Position numbers and translations under genes: made by a program. From Sycobia sp. Sy_11 (lineage: Eukaryota; Arthropoda; Insecta; Hymenoptera; Epichrysomallidae): a stretch of DNA of 64,000 nt. Where the stretch lies: contig JACCIC010000001.1 of assembly GCA_018907035.1 (NCBI GenBank), positions 6,451,001 through 6,515,000 on the forward strand, in the 5' to 3' direction. This document shows positions 1-12,055 of this stretch, piece after piece (position 1 is the first letter of the stretch; each line of letters starts with the position of its first letter). Below the pieces are notes generated by a model. That model was not told the origin of the DNA. It made no database searches and worked only from the letters and a program-made list of their open reading frames with translations.

Positions 1-22
1 ATTGAATAATTGATTCGAATCA

Positions 23-30
<8 letters not shown>

Positions 31-71
<41 letters not shown>
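31..71. repeat. (TA)n microsatellite
   Basis: Near-perfect TA dinucleotide tract of about 41 bp. Confidence 0.95.
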
Positions 72-76
<5 letters not shown>

Positions 77-1476
77 ATGTTTTGTCAATAAATTTCTAAA
101 GAGAAAAATAAATGAAAAATTGATTTTATCCAGAAGTCAAATGGAAAACCATTTAATAATATTTCTTTTAAGAAAATTTATTGTTCATTTTTATTTGAAA
201 ATAAAAAACATAATATATGTTATAAATATAATATAATAAACAATATAATACAACGATGCTGCCAATATGAGAAGTATTTGCTTTGATTTTATCTAAATCA
301 CGAATTTGTACCAGTAGACCGATGTTATATTCTTAGATTATCATTTCATTAATTGAATTAGCTTTCGAATAGTCAACTCTTATATGTACATGGCTCGAAT
401 TGTATTCATACGTGATCATGATACCGCAGATAATCTGATCTAACTCAATTTTACCAATGATCAGGATATATGCCTTTTTGGTTAAAAAATGCACATTTGT
501 GAAAAAAACTGCATATTTTTTTATTTTTTTAAAATATTGAATAATAATTAATTAAAACATAAATCTCTTTTAGAAATATTATGAGAATTTTTAGAATAAT
601 GGTAATTTTGCTACGTGACTGTTGTTGGATGTTGTTTAAGGAATTATAACGAAGCATCCAGCGCATAAATAGGGTGCTTTTGTGATTTATTTGATCCGAG
701 CTTACAATGATAAATATTAAATATATATTATATATATCGGGTGCAAAAATAAATATCCCTCTATTTCCTATGTATACAAGCATTGTCGCCCGTCATAAAT
801 GTTTATGACGCCTCCTGCATCTCAGGAGACCTTTTCCATTCTACGCACCCCTATAAGACTGCATCTGCAAGTCTCTATTAGTTAGTTGTGAGTAGTTACT
901 TGCATAGAACAGTTGTGCTTTCCATTTCTTGTTTTCATGAAATAAATTATAATTATTAAATATAAATTAATACATTTATTATTTAGACCCTAATTTCCAA
1001 TACTAAGTATAGCAAATGTATGTTTTTTCAACTCCAGGCACCGTCTTAATGAAAATTTGACGAGAGTAACAAACAAATTAATACTGTAAAGAAAAACAAG
1101 ATAAAATCAGCAGAAACAATCTTGTTATGAAGTAGACAACTGTATCATAGCGTTGTTATTATCAGCAATTATAACAGCATAGACAAAATTCAGCATATGC
1201 GATGATGTTCTTTATTCATTACACATATTGTGTTTTAAGCGTGATGCATCACTCTGATCACCAAAACCATTTAAATATGTAGTAGAGTATTTCTTGAGTC
1301 GTCGAAAATCCGACGTTTAACTAAAATCGTGTCAGATAGGTATGTACGGTACTTATTTCTTTTCAGAGATCGAAGCAGATAAATAATATATCAAATATTA
1401 ATTGACATCGAATAATATTATAACAGTAATTACTTAATTTTTCTGTCTATTATATTATTAATAAATATTGATATCA

Positions 1477-1479
<3 letters not shown>

Positions 1480-1522
<43 letters not shown>
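1480..1522. repeat. (TA)n microsatellite
   Basis: Perfect TA tract of about 43 bp. Confidence 0.95.
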
Positions 1523-1525
<3 letters not shown>

Positions 1526-2510
1526 GTTCATAAATATGATATAAAAAACATTATACATTTTTATCGATTCTTGTTAGATTATTTTAGCCTTCTATAAATA
1601 ATAAAGTAATAAAATACTTCATACTAAATATTCGACCATATCGTAAAAAGATGTAAACATATGTGTCCACTGGCTCTTATTACGATCTGCGTCTTTGCTG
1701 CCAAATGCCGGCAAATGATTTATGAGTTTATTGTTTAGATGCCTGATGTTTTTTTTATAGGTCTTAAGCTTCTCACAAAAGCTTGCAGAGTTTTCAATTT
1801 TGAGTACTACAGTTAGTCTTGCGTCGTCCTTACGTTTGAACAGACGTCTTTTCTTTCCTCGTTCGAAATAAAGTTCATGTTAAAAGATGATTTCGTGTAT
1901 ATTTATTTTAGCATTTCGCCTACTATATTTAATAAAAATTCAATAATTCTTTAAAATAATTCTCAAAATAACGTTAATAAAGAGACCTAATAGCCAAAAG
2001 ATCCTCTAAAAATAATGTATTATATTAAAAAGAAATTAGGAATTTAGAAGGATACATAATATAATCAAGAGGTATAGGTATATTACGTTGAACAATAATT
2101 TTCATTCCATCAATTCTCTACATATTATACAAGTCATGTATTTTAATAATAAAAATTAAATTAATTGTTTTTGAGTTATGTAAAACTTTGATATCTAAAC
2201 GTGTAAAGACAGTATATTTGTATTTTGAAATAAAAATTGAAATAAACAACATTGAAATAAAAATTTACTAGATAAGTTATTAAATAAATGTACTTTGGGT
2301 TTCTTTTTGAACACACGTCACGTAAAACGTATCACTCATTTTGGAATGTCATTGTTTGAAATTCCTTATGACATTCTAAGAATGTTTGGAATTTGTATAT
2401 ATGTAATATAGTAATATAGTATAGTAATTGTAATATAGTAATTACTATATATGTAATATAGTAATATAATATAATACCAAAAAGCACTGTAATATAGAAT
2501 ATTACAGTGC

Positions 2511-2675
2511 TTTTTGCTGAAATTAAATTTTCTTAGCGAAATCAATACAAAAAACATAAAAATGGCGCTTTTTGATATTTATCTCGGAAAATAAGAATTT
2601 TTTAAAAAAAAATTTACAAAAAAGAGTTGTACATCTCATAAAAGTTTGTCTTTTTTGTTTTATTCATTTTTTTCA
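2511..2675. repeat. Diverged dispersed repeat, copy 1
   Basis: Shares ordered blocks with 4240-4400: a GCGAAATSAATACAAA-like block, then ATTTATCTCG..AAATAAG, then a block ending in CATCTCATRAAA, then a T-rich block containing TCTTTTTTGTT. Similarity is obvious by eye but patchy, suggesting an old mobile-element fragment of unknown class. Confidence 0.5.
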
Positions 2676-3100
2676 TAGAACCAATATTTCTAAAGAAACA
2701 TTCAACCATTTCATCTAGGGTTGCTTCCAAAACGAATGGATTCTAGCTAAACTTCCGAAAGCACCCATATCTGATTTCGCTTAAAATTGGTGTATTTATA
2801 TTTTTCGGCATGCTGATTATGATATTGTTATGCTTTTTAAAGCATTTTCGATTTTCATGATAAAATACATAAAAATATGTAAATGCATAAACATTAGGTT
2901 GTTTGGAATATTTTGAGAATTTGACAAGACATGTTTTGAATAAAAGTTTTACATCTACATGTACGAAACACATAATTATATTTTAAATATTTCAGCTGTA
3001 AATCTTTTATTTTCTGAAAAAAGCAATGATTGAAAAGCGTTCTGAACGTAAAACTTCATTAGCTATGTCAGTGTCTATTCTTCAGGAATCTATATTTTTC

Positions 3101-3160
<60 letters not shown>

Positions 3161-4239
3161 AAGGTATAGACGCAAAAAATATATATATTTTAATGAAATT
3201 TGCGATTTAAATTCCATTTCCACCACTATGATATTTCAAAAATATAAATGTACAAATTTTCATCGCAGTCGATTATGTCTACTTTTGGACAGCTCAAAAA
3301 CAAAGTTACTAATTTAATTGGATTTCAATAAATCTAATTTTTGCTTTTACAATGAACATAGATATCGATCCTCTTTTCGATAATAATAATGTCAGGTAAT
3401 CTTGCCGAAAGAAAATAGGGTTTTTCGACTGGGCTTTTTTTCCAATATTAAAAAATGGAACATGTATACATATCTTCTACCTTTAATATTTCTTCACATC
3501 GGTTTCAACTGATAAAACTAATTATGATTTGTATTTTTACTTGTATTAACAGAGGGAAAAAGATCACTTTTTTGTAATTCAATTTTTTAAATATAAATTT
3601 ATTTACATAATGATTCCACTGATTCAATAAATAACTTTTAATTTAATGCGATAATAGTACACACGCTTGGGAAAAATAGTTCTTCAAGAAAATTATATAA
3701 ATAATAGATTGTATAGGCGTTCAATATCCAATTTTTTTATTTATTTATTGGCAACTTCGATTATTTATGAAATTTTAATTAATGCATATTTTTATAAAAT
3801 TTAAAATGTTATATCCTGTTCGAACCTTCATTATCATGGAAAATGATTTATACATAAAATTATATTATATAAACGAGTCTTGGAACAGTAAACGGATGAT
3901 TCTTTTTTGTAACTTTAACAAGTTATAAATAATAAAATTTTAAAGTAATTAAATCATAATTCGTAAATATGCATTTCTGCAAGATGAAGCTTAAAGGCTT
4001 TTTGCTTACGGTGATCTATTTTTATCTATCTTTTTATCTATCTTTTTATTATATGTTTGGTATCATATTATATTATATTTGAAAAAATAAAGCAAAATTA
4101 AAATTTTAAAGTAAATTATTTCTACTTTTAAAGTAAATTTAGGAATTCATTAAATGAAAATTAGTTTTTTATTGAAAAGTACCCACATTCGATTTTTTAG
4201 AACATTTTTAAATTTATGTTCATTAGGAAGTGTTAGTAG
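2676..4239. other. AT-rich non-coding DNA, no gene seen
   Basis: No coding signal, RNA gene or recognisable repeat apart from the TA tract at 3106-3158. Confidence 0.55.
3106..3158. repeat. (TA)n microsatellite
   Basis: Perfect TA tract of about 53 bp. Confidence 0.95.
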
Positions 4240-4400
4240 GGTGCAGAAATTGAATTTTTATAGCGAAATGAATACAAACATATATTACAATGATGGTTTT
4301 CCGCATTTATCTCGAGAAATAAGGAAAATTAAATAAAAATTTCCAAAGAACAGTTGAACATCTCATGAAACTATATCTTTTTTGTTCTATAAAGTTTTTG
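4240..4400. repeat. Diverged dispersed repeat, copy 2
   Basis: Same orientation as the copy at 2511-2675, with the same order of conserved blocks. The short open frame crossing it is explained by the repeat and is not a gene. Confidence 0.5.
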
Positions 4401-5215
4401 GAATCGGCGTGTCTCTACTTTCTGTTCTCCAAATACTTAATACAGCAACCTCTGAACACGTTTTTCTCAGAGCAACTGCTTGTAGAGAAAAAATTCATAG
4501 AACAAATAAGAACCATATTATAATGGATGTATATAATATTTGTTTGAAATATTTTTAAAATATTTTCTTATTATATAATACCATAATTTCAAAAAACCAT
4601 AAAACTTTTATGGTTTTGGACGTGAAAATTCTATCTACGTCTAAAGCCAAGTGATATTGAAAAATATAAATACACAAGTCGTTTTTCAGAGACGGAATGA
4701 TTTAAATTTTTCGACAAAATATCGCTTCTATTGAAAAAATAATTATAGAATAAAGAAAATGTACATTGATGGAGGTTTTTCATCATGTTTCTTATTTGTC
4801 GAGATCATTTCAAAAAGCCATCATTTAAATGGCTTTTGATATATTTTACTCTGAATATTAAATTTGGAACAAAAGTCAGTATGATATTAGTAAATAGCAC
4901 TCCAAAAGACATAAATGTAAAAAAAAAATCATCACAATCGGATAAGAGCGCTTTTCGGGTTTTTACACTTTATTTTTCTTAAATAATTGTTAATGGTACA
5001 CGAATAAATGTCACATACTATATTAATCTAGAATTAACAATGAAATAAGTAAGGAAAGATTTCTTAACATAAACAGTATTTATTATCTTTTTTTTATAAA
5101 ACAAATAATTTTTGATAATTAAAGAATTTTAGGAATTTACTTATGCATTGCAATATAATTATTTATTAGAAAATTCAAGATTGTGTCAATTCTATATATA
5201 TATATATCATCATAC
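4401..5215. other. AT-rich non-coding DNA, no gene seen
   Basis: No supportable coding or RNA feature. The open frame near 4.8-5.0 kb is AT-driven and has no motif. Confidence 0.5.
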
Positions 5216-5362
5216 GGGCTCCACTTCTCCAAAATTATAATAAGCTACGTGAAATGTTCCTGAAAAGTCGGTAGTACAGATCATTCTGTTTAGTTCTACA
5301 ATCCACCGCAATTCATTTCGGACTTTGATTTGGACTCACTTCAAAGGTATGCAGTACTTTTA
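5216..5362. repeat. Dispersed repeat family R2, copy 1
   Basis: Matches 16145-16300 in order and orientation: GGCTCCAC, an A-rich segment, AAGCTAC, CCTGAAAAGTC, CATTCTGTTTAGTTCT, GCAATTMATTTCG, CGGACTTT and GGTATSCAG. Both copies lie directly after a TA tract. Class unknown; it could be one end of a mobile element. Confidence 0.6.
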
Positions 5363-5830
5363 ATTTGAGTTTTAATTTATAAAAATTTTTGTACGCAAAA
5401 TAATTCTTTTATAGCTTCATACATTTTTTTCTTCGTAAATTTCTAATAAAAATTATTACAAAAATTTTCCTAAGTTACAATTTTTCATTGGTTAGATTAA
5501 ATATTATCAAAATTTTTCAACAGGGTGCAGCTACATTATCTTATCTCTTATTGTTGCTTAAGTTCACTAAGTATATATTAATATACAGTTTAGTTTATAT
5601 CAGCTATTCCAACAGTGATTATAGTTTGGATAGATAGTTCTTATAGTGCCATATTCTTAATAAATATTTTAAATATTTTATTATTTGAATTGTGAAAATT
5701 AATCCTCTCATTCTAGAATTTTCCTTAAGCATTTATTAAAATGTACGATTGCAATTTGACATCAGTCATATAAATTTCAATCCACATATTCCTTTGTGAT
5801 AAACTGTCAATTTTTTTAATGTTATTTAAC
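5363..5830. other. AT-rich non-coding DNA, no gene seen
   Basis: Nothing recognisable between two repeats. Confidence 0.5.
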
Positions 5831-6016
5831 GTCGCTCGATTTGATGCTTCCAAATATTGGTGCTAATCAGCAACGGAGGTCTACGATTGTTTGTGAACAA
5901 AGCACATGTAAATTGTTACAGCGGTGCTTATGTGAATCGGCCGAGACCGAGATTTGAACTCGGTCACCAAGTTACTTAGTCCTTCGCTCTAGCGATCGAG
6001 CCATCGTAGGCCTCCG
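5831..6016 (-). mobile_element. tRNA-like short interspersed element, copy 1
   Basis: Read on the minus strand, the 6016 end resembles a tRNA. An A-box-like TGGCTCGATCG lies in a D arm (GCTC/GAGC stem). A clear T arm follows, CCGAG-TTCAAAT-CTCGG, whose GTTCAAATC fits the RNA polymerase III B box. The acceptor ends pair only over GGCC, so this is not a working tRNA. The remaining ~110 bp is a unique body shared with 56991-57178. A 14-bp inverted repeat, CGGAGGTCTACGAT at 5874-5887 and its near-complement at 6003-6016, brackets the inner part. This suggests a tRNA-derived SINE or a small element with inverted ends carrying a tRNA-like module. Confidence 0.7.
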
Positions 6017-6269
6017 AACGATCAATTTAATAATATAATTCAAGTGTCTGGAGCAGTTATAATTATTCGTGTTTAATTACAATACATATTTGGTTTACTG
6101 ACATAACAGAATGAAAACGATAATTTCACATAAAACAAATGTAATAATAATTTCTAAATCTAAAAGTAAGAATAGTATATTTTAATGCATACAGTTAAAA
6201 TTAATACTATAATAATCACGGTAATTATTCTACACTTCATATGTTATTATTAATACAAAGGTTAGTAAG

Positions 6270-6273
<4 letters not shown>

Positions 6274-6331
<58 letters not shown>
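6274..6331. repeat. (TA)n microsatellite
   Basis: Perfect TA tract of about 58 bp. Confidence 0.95.
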
Positions 6332-6332
<1 letters not shown>

Positions 6333-7602
6333 TGGAAATAAATTTATTTTCTACATAAAGTTATTTTCGCTTTATTTCTAATAATCGTGACTATATTGTA
6401 ACAAAATTTTTTTGTACGTTATTAAATTTCAATACTTTCGATTTCCAAACTTTTATAAAAGCCATCGATTGAATGTGAAAAATAAATACAAAACGCAATC
6501 GTAATGAAAATAAGTATTAAATAATAAGGGTCTTGATAAGTTTTTTTAATATACATATAAATTATTTTGCTTAAACCTTATTTACATAAGCATATACAAA
6601 TCTTGATTATAGGAGACGAATGGGCTCAGCAGTCTATTGTAATTAAGTGAAAATAAATACACAAAGAAAAAAGCATCTATGTGTCTATTGGCCAAGTTGA
6701 ACGATTTCCATTTTTTCTATATCTTCATCTTTACTAACACATATGAATTATAAAGATATACAGTTTATGATTCTCTTAATTGGTGTATCTCAATTATCTA
6801 AAGCTTAAGTAATGATATATATAATGGTTTTAAATCTGACAGAAAAACACATTTTTCTTTCATACAATGTAAAAGGGGTGTATGATCAATTTCATGCTTC
6901 TGTAAGAATAATTAAATATATGACATTCTGTTTTTATAAATTTTAATCTTTCAAAATATTAACAATTTGGTTTTAAAAAATAATATGCTTCAAACTATGC
7001 TTTTATAAATAAATTACTTTTATGCAGATACTTATTTCGTTCATAAACTCACTTAAATCTATATAAAGTAATAAAAACGCTTTACCTGTGCGTAAAAAAG
7101 TTATATGGTATTTATCTGTATCAGAAGGTGAAACACGAAAGAAATCCTATATCACTTCAAGAAAGTTCTAATGAAAACTTCTCTGTGCTTAAGAAAGATC
7201 CACATGCTATATAGCTACAAGTTAATAAAAGAACTTTTCATCAGTAGGTTCAAAATATACATCCGCAGCCAAGGCTGGGTTGTATATATTATAGGAGCTT
7301 TATACCAGAGAACATTATAGTTACCTACTACATTACATACTATATATAATCTTTTTGATTACCTTTTTAAATCATACATTAGGTTGATATTACGTAGACA
7401 TTGCAAAATCATAAAAAGTTGTCTATTATTTGATAATGGTAAACGTTATATAGACACTCGTTGTGAAATGTTTTCAAATCTTGCTGTAAAAGGATAGGGA
7501 ATTCAAAATCATAGTGAAAATAAAGGAAATTTTAGCGGAATTAAAAAAAACTGATAACATTCAGATGTTAAAGAATTTGTTAATTTTTACCAAAGGTTGA
7601 CA

Positions 7603-7661
7603 AAGAGAGAGAGAGAGACAGAGAGAGAGAGCGAGAGAGAGAGAGAGAGCGAGAGAGAGAA
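7603..7661. repeat. (GA)n microsatellite, interrupted
   Basis: GA dinucleotides with CA and GC interruptions over about 59 bp. Confidence 0.9.
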
Positions 7662-8081
7662 TTCTATGAGCTGAAGGAACCAAAGACGAAACCGCATTGC
7701 ACTTATTGAAAGCGTGGAAAAACATAAGGATGTTAAATAAAACAGATTCGTAGCAAACGAATCCGGATTGTCAAATGGAGTAAACCATTATTTTAAACAT
7801 AATTTTTTAAATAATTATGCAAATTTTAATATTTTTCGTGGGCTAATTTTATTTCAAAATAAACAAAATTGGAACGAACACACTTCTAAGGTCTAAAATA
7901 TATCCTCCAAAAAAACATATTGAAAACGTTATCACTTTTTGAAGTTTCAATTTTGCCATTTTTTAACAATTTAGTATATATGTGGAATTGCAATCGATTG
8001 TATTGAAATTGGATTAAACTCAAAACCTTTTTAAGAGAATTAATATTTTAAATTTAATGCACATATACAATAAATTGGTGC

Positions 8082-8082
<1 letters not shown>

Positions 8083-8130
<48 letters not shown>
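8083..8130. repeat. (TA)n tract flanking the mariner relic, left
   Basis: Perfect TA tract abutting the left inverted repeat of the mariner-like element at 8131. Mariner inserts at TA, so the tract is the insertion target or grew from the duplicated TA. Confidence 0.95.
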
Positions 8131-8133
<3 letters not shown>

Positions 8134-8980
8134 AAGGTCAGACAATTAAGTAATGCGATAAACTTCAAGAGTCGAGTATATTTAAAGTACTTCGATTGGA
8201 TCCCCTTCAAAGTCGTCTCCTCCCGCATCTATACACTTATTCCAGTGAGTTTTCTAGTTTTTGTAACAATTCTGGAACACTTCTTGTGGGATCTGTCCGA
8301 GTACCCTCGTTTACTTAAGATTCTTGGATGTTTTTAACGGAAACGAAATGTCGATCTTTTACGAATTTTTGGAATGGGGAAATAGGTTGTGGTAATGCTG
8401 CGATGATTTTAGACGCCAAAAACTATGAGACACTGAACGCACTGTGACAGTGAGCATTCTCATGATACAAAATCCAAGTCTTCGCAATCTCAAGACGAAT
8501 TCAGAACACCCTTTTTCGTAATTTTTCAAGCACATTGCGGTAGAATATTTGATATACCGTTTATCCAGGTGGTACAAACTCTGTGAACCACCCCTTTGCT
8601 GTTGAAGAAGCAAATGAACATGATTTTTAATTGGATTTGCTCATTTTCTTGTGCCTCGTCTTTGACGCTCTCACAGCCTTTTTGAAAATCGGCATGCCAC
8701 CGAAGCACCTCACTATGACTCAGGGCATCACTACCATACACTTTAAGTTTATCGCGCATCGTCGCTTTAAATTTCTCTGTTCCATTTTTGTGTCATGTTA
8801 TACACGCGCATTGTTACAAAACACTAAACAGCTGGCTAAGAAATGATCGTAGAAGAGTCGCAAAGGTCTCAACCGAGACAGTAGGGATCTACGATTATGA
8901 TGGCGGAGTTACAGGTTCGCAATATTATCACAGGCCGGGAAATAAAATCGGTCGCATTACTTAATTGTCTGGCCTCGTGT
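8131..8980 (-). mobile_element. Internally deleted mariner (IS630/Tc1) element
   Basis: Terminal inverted repeats are clear. CAGACAATTAAGTAATGCGA at 8139-8158 is exactly complementary to 8953-8972, and the outer bases match partly (C-AGG). TA lies on both sides. The element is about 850 bp against roughly 1.3 kb for a usual full mariner, with the missing part in the middle of the transposase. It is a non-autonomous relic unless supplied with transposase in trans. Confidence 0.85.
8190..8785 (-). pseudogene. Mariner transposase remnant
   Basis: Coding sense is minus, from ATG at 8785-8783 (a MEQR start). The N-terminal helix-turn-helix part is recognisable as GSDALSHSEVLRW followed by a DFQKGCESVKDE stretch. 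It then jumps to the C-terminal catalytic part (IMFICFFNSKGVVHR), so the segment carrying the first catalytic Asp is deleted. Further on, a HDNA-like catalytic block and an end resembling KCIDAGGDDFEGD are visible only by switching frames. At least two frameshifts and several stops are present. No functional enzyme can be made. Assignment rests on motif order, typical of mariner. Confidence 0.8.
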
Positions 8981-9010
8981 ATATATCTATCTATCTATAT
9001 ATATATATAT
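8981..9010. repeat. (TA)n / (CTAT)n tract flanking the mariner relic, right
   Basis: TA and CTAT repeats directly outside the right inverted repeat of the element. Confidence 0.9.
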
Positions 9011-10000
9011 AGATCATATATTTTGGACTTTTGGACCTTAGATGTGTTTTCGTTTAAATGTTGTGCATATGTAGAAATCGTATTGTTTTGCCATTCTAAT
9101 GGATAATAATTTTTGAACTGGAATAATTGAAAAGGATTCAGTCAGGAGGAAGTACAGTTTTGAACTGTTCTATAACGATACTATATTGTGACTTTATAAA
9201 TGATTAAATTTGCTAAAAAATTGTATAAAAATTATAACTTTTTAAATATCTATATTTAGAAGATAAGCTGTAGAAGCTTTTTTTCTAAAACGATCTGTTA
9301 TTGAAAAAAAACTTTCACGATATGAAATAATAAGTGCACGCTATAATTACTTAACCAGACGTAACAATAACTATCTTAAACCCTTTTTCCCCTACTGTTT
9401 ATAGAAGCGTGATGGTGAGTATCGCGATGATAGAAGTTGAGTTATACGATTTAATTTTATGCGATAACGCTCTCATGCCTGCAATTGTCACGCTAGCAAA
9501 CATACAATTCATAAAAGGAAATGAGAAAGAAATTAGATTAATTATTGTGTTGAAAGTTATTAAACACAATATTTATTATTTTGATTTGAAAGTTACGTGT
9601 AGGCAGCAGTGAGATTCATCCCAGTGCCACGCTGACAATATTGCAAGTGGCGCATTAGCTTATATAGATATATCATTGTACAGTGGTTTTACTAGACATA
9701 ATATATAAAAGAAATCTCATTAGTGGAAGAGGAGTGGGAGACGAGGTAGACAAGCGGGGATGTGGTTTTCATCGAATTCTATAAAAGTTTATACCTAAAC
9801 GAGCAAAAATCCCAAGGCCCGTGAAATTTATTTGTAACTCCAGGATTTAATGTCGGCTGGTTAGATTAAGGATAGCGATACCATAAATATAATAAATACT
9901 GAACACCTACTTCAAAGAAAGACTGCAGAATTTACATAATAAGCAACATACATACAAATAATCTTTTTAAAGTGAGGGTGGGAGACACGCCTTCTTCTAA
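9011..10000. other. Non-coding DNA, no gene seen
   Basis: No coding motif recognised. The open frame at 9.4-9.6 kb has no domain and no neighbouring splice structure I can support. Confidence 0.5.
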
Positions 10001-10394
10001 ACGAAAAGGGAATCAATAGAAGGTTTTCCTTTATTTGACCAACAAAATCAAATTACCATTCGCGATCTATTCTCCCCCTCCAAAATCTTCACCGAATGCT
10101 CGTGTGACGCTGTTGGTCTATTTTATAGACACAAACTCGCGACCTGGAGGATCGACACTCCCTTTTCACCGTGGAGGAAGGAAGTCGTAGGAAAGAGCAT
10201 ACTGCACGGTGCGAGAATTAAAAGCAGCGGCTGGTTAAGGGAGATGGGGGGAGGGGGTGGTGAAGCTGGTGGTGCAGCAGTTCGTCTCGCTAACTTAAAC
10301 AGCAGCTATAACAAGTAGAGGCAAGTAATAATTGAGTCACTCAAGTATGCCATGGGTATAATGGCCGAATGGACGTCTCGCTCTTTCTCCCTCC
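10001..10394. other. GC-richer segment of unknown role
   Basis: Base composition shifts to a more balanced, CpG-containing sequence with G-rich runs (10240-10262), unlike its AT-rich surroundings. No credible open frame or repeat match seen. It could be a regulatory region or untranslated exon, but there is no direct evidence. Confidence 0.3.
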
Positions 10395-10411
10395 ATATAT
10401 ATATATCTATA

Positions 10412-10474
<63 letters not shown>
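10395..10474. repeat. (TA)n microsatellite, slightly interrupted
   Basis: TA tract with CT, TT and GT interruptions over about 80 bp. Confidence 0.95.
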
Positions 10475-10526
10475 CGTATTCCTCGCTATATAAAGACTCG
10501 TGACCAGAATTTGAAAACATCAATGG

Positions 10527-10552
10527 CACACACACACACACACACACACACA
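10527..10552. repeat. (CA)n microsatellite
   Basis: Perfect CA tract of 26 bp. Confidence 0.95.
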
Positions 10553-11680
10553 ATATGTAGTGGAAGAAACAGCAAGAGGAAGGAGGACGAAAATTGAGAT
10601 ATTTGTCTGTCGAAGAGAACGAGTTAGACGAGGATAGCGGTATATGGGGGGAGGGTGTTTATAGGCTTGTTCCATGGATATATAAGTCAGACTATTTGAA
10701 ACTTTAGAATGAAAGAATTTTTTATTTTGAAATATATGGATCTAAGGAAATAATTTTATCAAATTGTTGGTAAGTGAATAACGAGCTCGATGACGAGGCT
10801 TAGATAAACTACTATTATAGAACGTTAGATATGGAATGTATAATTTGACATATATACGCATTCTTGGATAATATAATAAGTTTGTAAGAACGTCTTCTGC
10901 AAGCTCATTGAAGAGCCGCAAATCAAAGTTCAAAAATTCCTAACTATTAATTTAACCTTAATTGACATAAGTATCTCATAAATTATACTGCAATTTGCAG
11001 TTGGTAAAATATATACGTGTAAAAAAGATTAAAGATGAGCTGAAATAGGAAGTTCGAAGTTTTAATTGAAATTTTCAAGAGACGAATAGCACATGAAATA
11101 AATTGCCTTTCAGTCGCGCATCGACGGAATACCAGATAAATATAGAATAATTAAAACAAAACTTTGCACAGTGCTGTGCTGACGGTTATTTTGGATATTG
11201 CTAAGCAAATGAGAAACTGCACTAGCCAAAATCTGAATGAAGAAAAAAAAGATTAAAATTATTGGATGCACTTGGAATATAAAAAACATATCCTTAATTT
11301 CAGTAATAGACAATATTGTGGTTATAATGCTATGTAATGGAAACTTAATTGCATCATAATTGAATGATTTATTTTTCAAAACGATTGATTGCAAGATTAA
11401 TAAACTATGCTACCTCGTCCTATTCGACTAAAAAATTTTACATATGAGCAACGATGTAAAATTATCAGATCATTTTTCAGGGGGTTGTCTTAGTTGAATT
11501 TTTCAACAGGGACGTTAAATGATTAAAAAATAATATAATAATATTATTTATTTAATTTGTATTTTAATCAAACGTTTCAATGATAATTTTATAGCAACTA
11601 AAAAGAAATTCAAAAATCTTCAGTGTCAGTAACACTATATCAATTTGGAACGTGAAATTTGAGAGCTTTTTCTATAGTAT
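10553..11680. other. Non-coding DNA, no gene seen
   Basis: No recognisable protein motif; the short open frames lack support. Confidence 0.5.
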
Positions 11681-11699
11681 TTATTGCGAAATTCCGACA

Positions 11700-11965
11700 T
11701 CATTCTCGCATATAAAAATAGCGTGGCGTAGCATGGGACCAATGCGCGTCTCCGCGTAGTTGACGACGATGTCCAGATATTTTGGAACGACTTCTACAGA
11801 GAGTTTCGTTTTCAGACGATAGACTATGATATCCAGGTATGACGAGACGACTTCTATGGGGAGATCCATGTTAGGTCAGTAGAATACAATGTCCATATCT
11901 TTCAGAACGACTTCTACGGGGAATGTTTAAGAGACTTCTATGAAGAGATTCATATTCTATCGTTC
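11700..11965 (+). repeat. 60-bp minisatellite, array 1
   Basis: About four diverged units with core ACGACTTCTAYGGGGAG recur at roughly 60-bp spacing. The core equals the reverse complement of the units at 47770-48175, so the arrays are inverted relative to each other. Read on this strand, the units give a repeated (N/D)DFYGE motif at about 20-residue spacing, and many base differences fall at third codon positions. An in-frame stop is present, so no intact gene is claimed. Confidence 0.75.
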
Positions 11966-12039
11966 GAACGATAGAAACAAGGTGAGCCACCCACTCCTCC
12001 TTCCCCCCCCCCCGCCGGTGGGTGTTGTCTCGCCCCGAA

Positions 12040-12055
12040 GGCCCTTCTCAGGGCC
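12040..12055 (+). promoter_or_regulatory. Histone-type 3' stem-loop, variant loop
   Basis: GGCCCT-TCTC-AGGGCC forms a 6-bp stem with a 4-nt loop. It is one loop base away from the histone mRNA 3'-end element. Similar to the better match at 12950-12965. Confidence 0.45.

Larger units (their letters stand above)
1..2510. other. AT-rich non-coding DNA, no gene seen
   Basis: The stretch is AT-rich and frequently interrupted by stops in all frames. I see no protein motif, no RNA gene and no clear repeat family apart from the TA tracts listed separately. Short open frames here have no compositional support. Confidence 0.6.
6017..8082. other. Non-coding DNA, no gene seen
   Basis: AT-rich DNA with a TA tract and a GA-rich tract, listed separately. 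No coding motif or RNA gene seen on either strand. Confidence 0.55.

Noticed and set aside
5938..6013. A functional tRNA gene on the minus strand
   Set aside because: The T arm is good but the acceptor stem pairs over only four bases, the anticodon arm is poor, and the sequence recurs at 57.1 kb within a larger shared body. It is a tRNA-like repeat.
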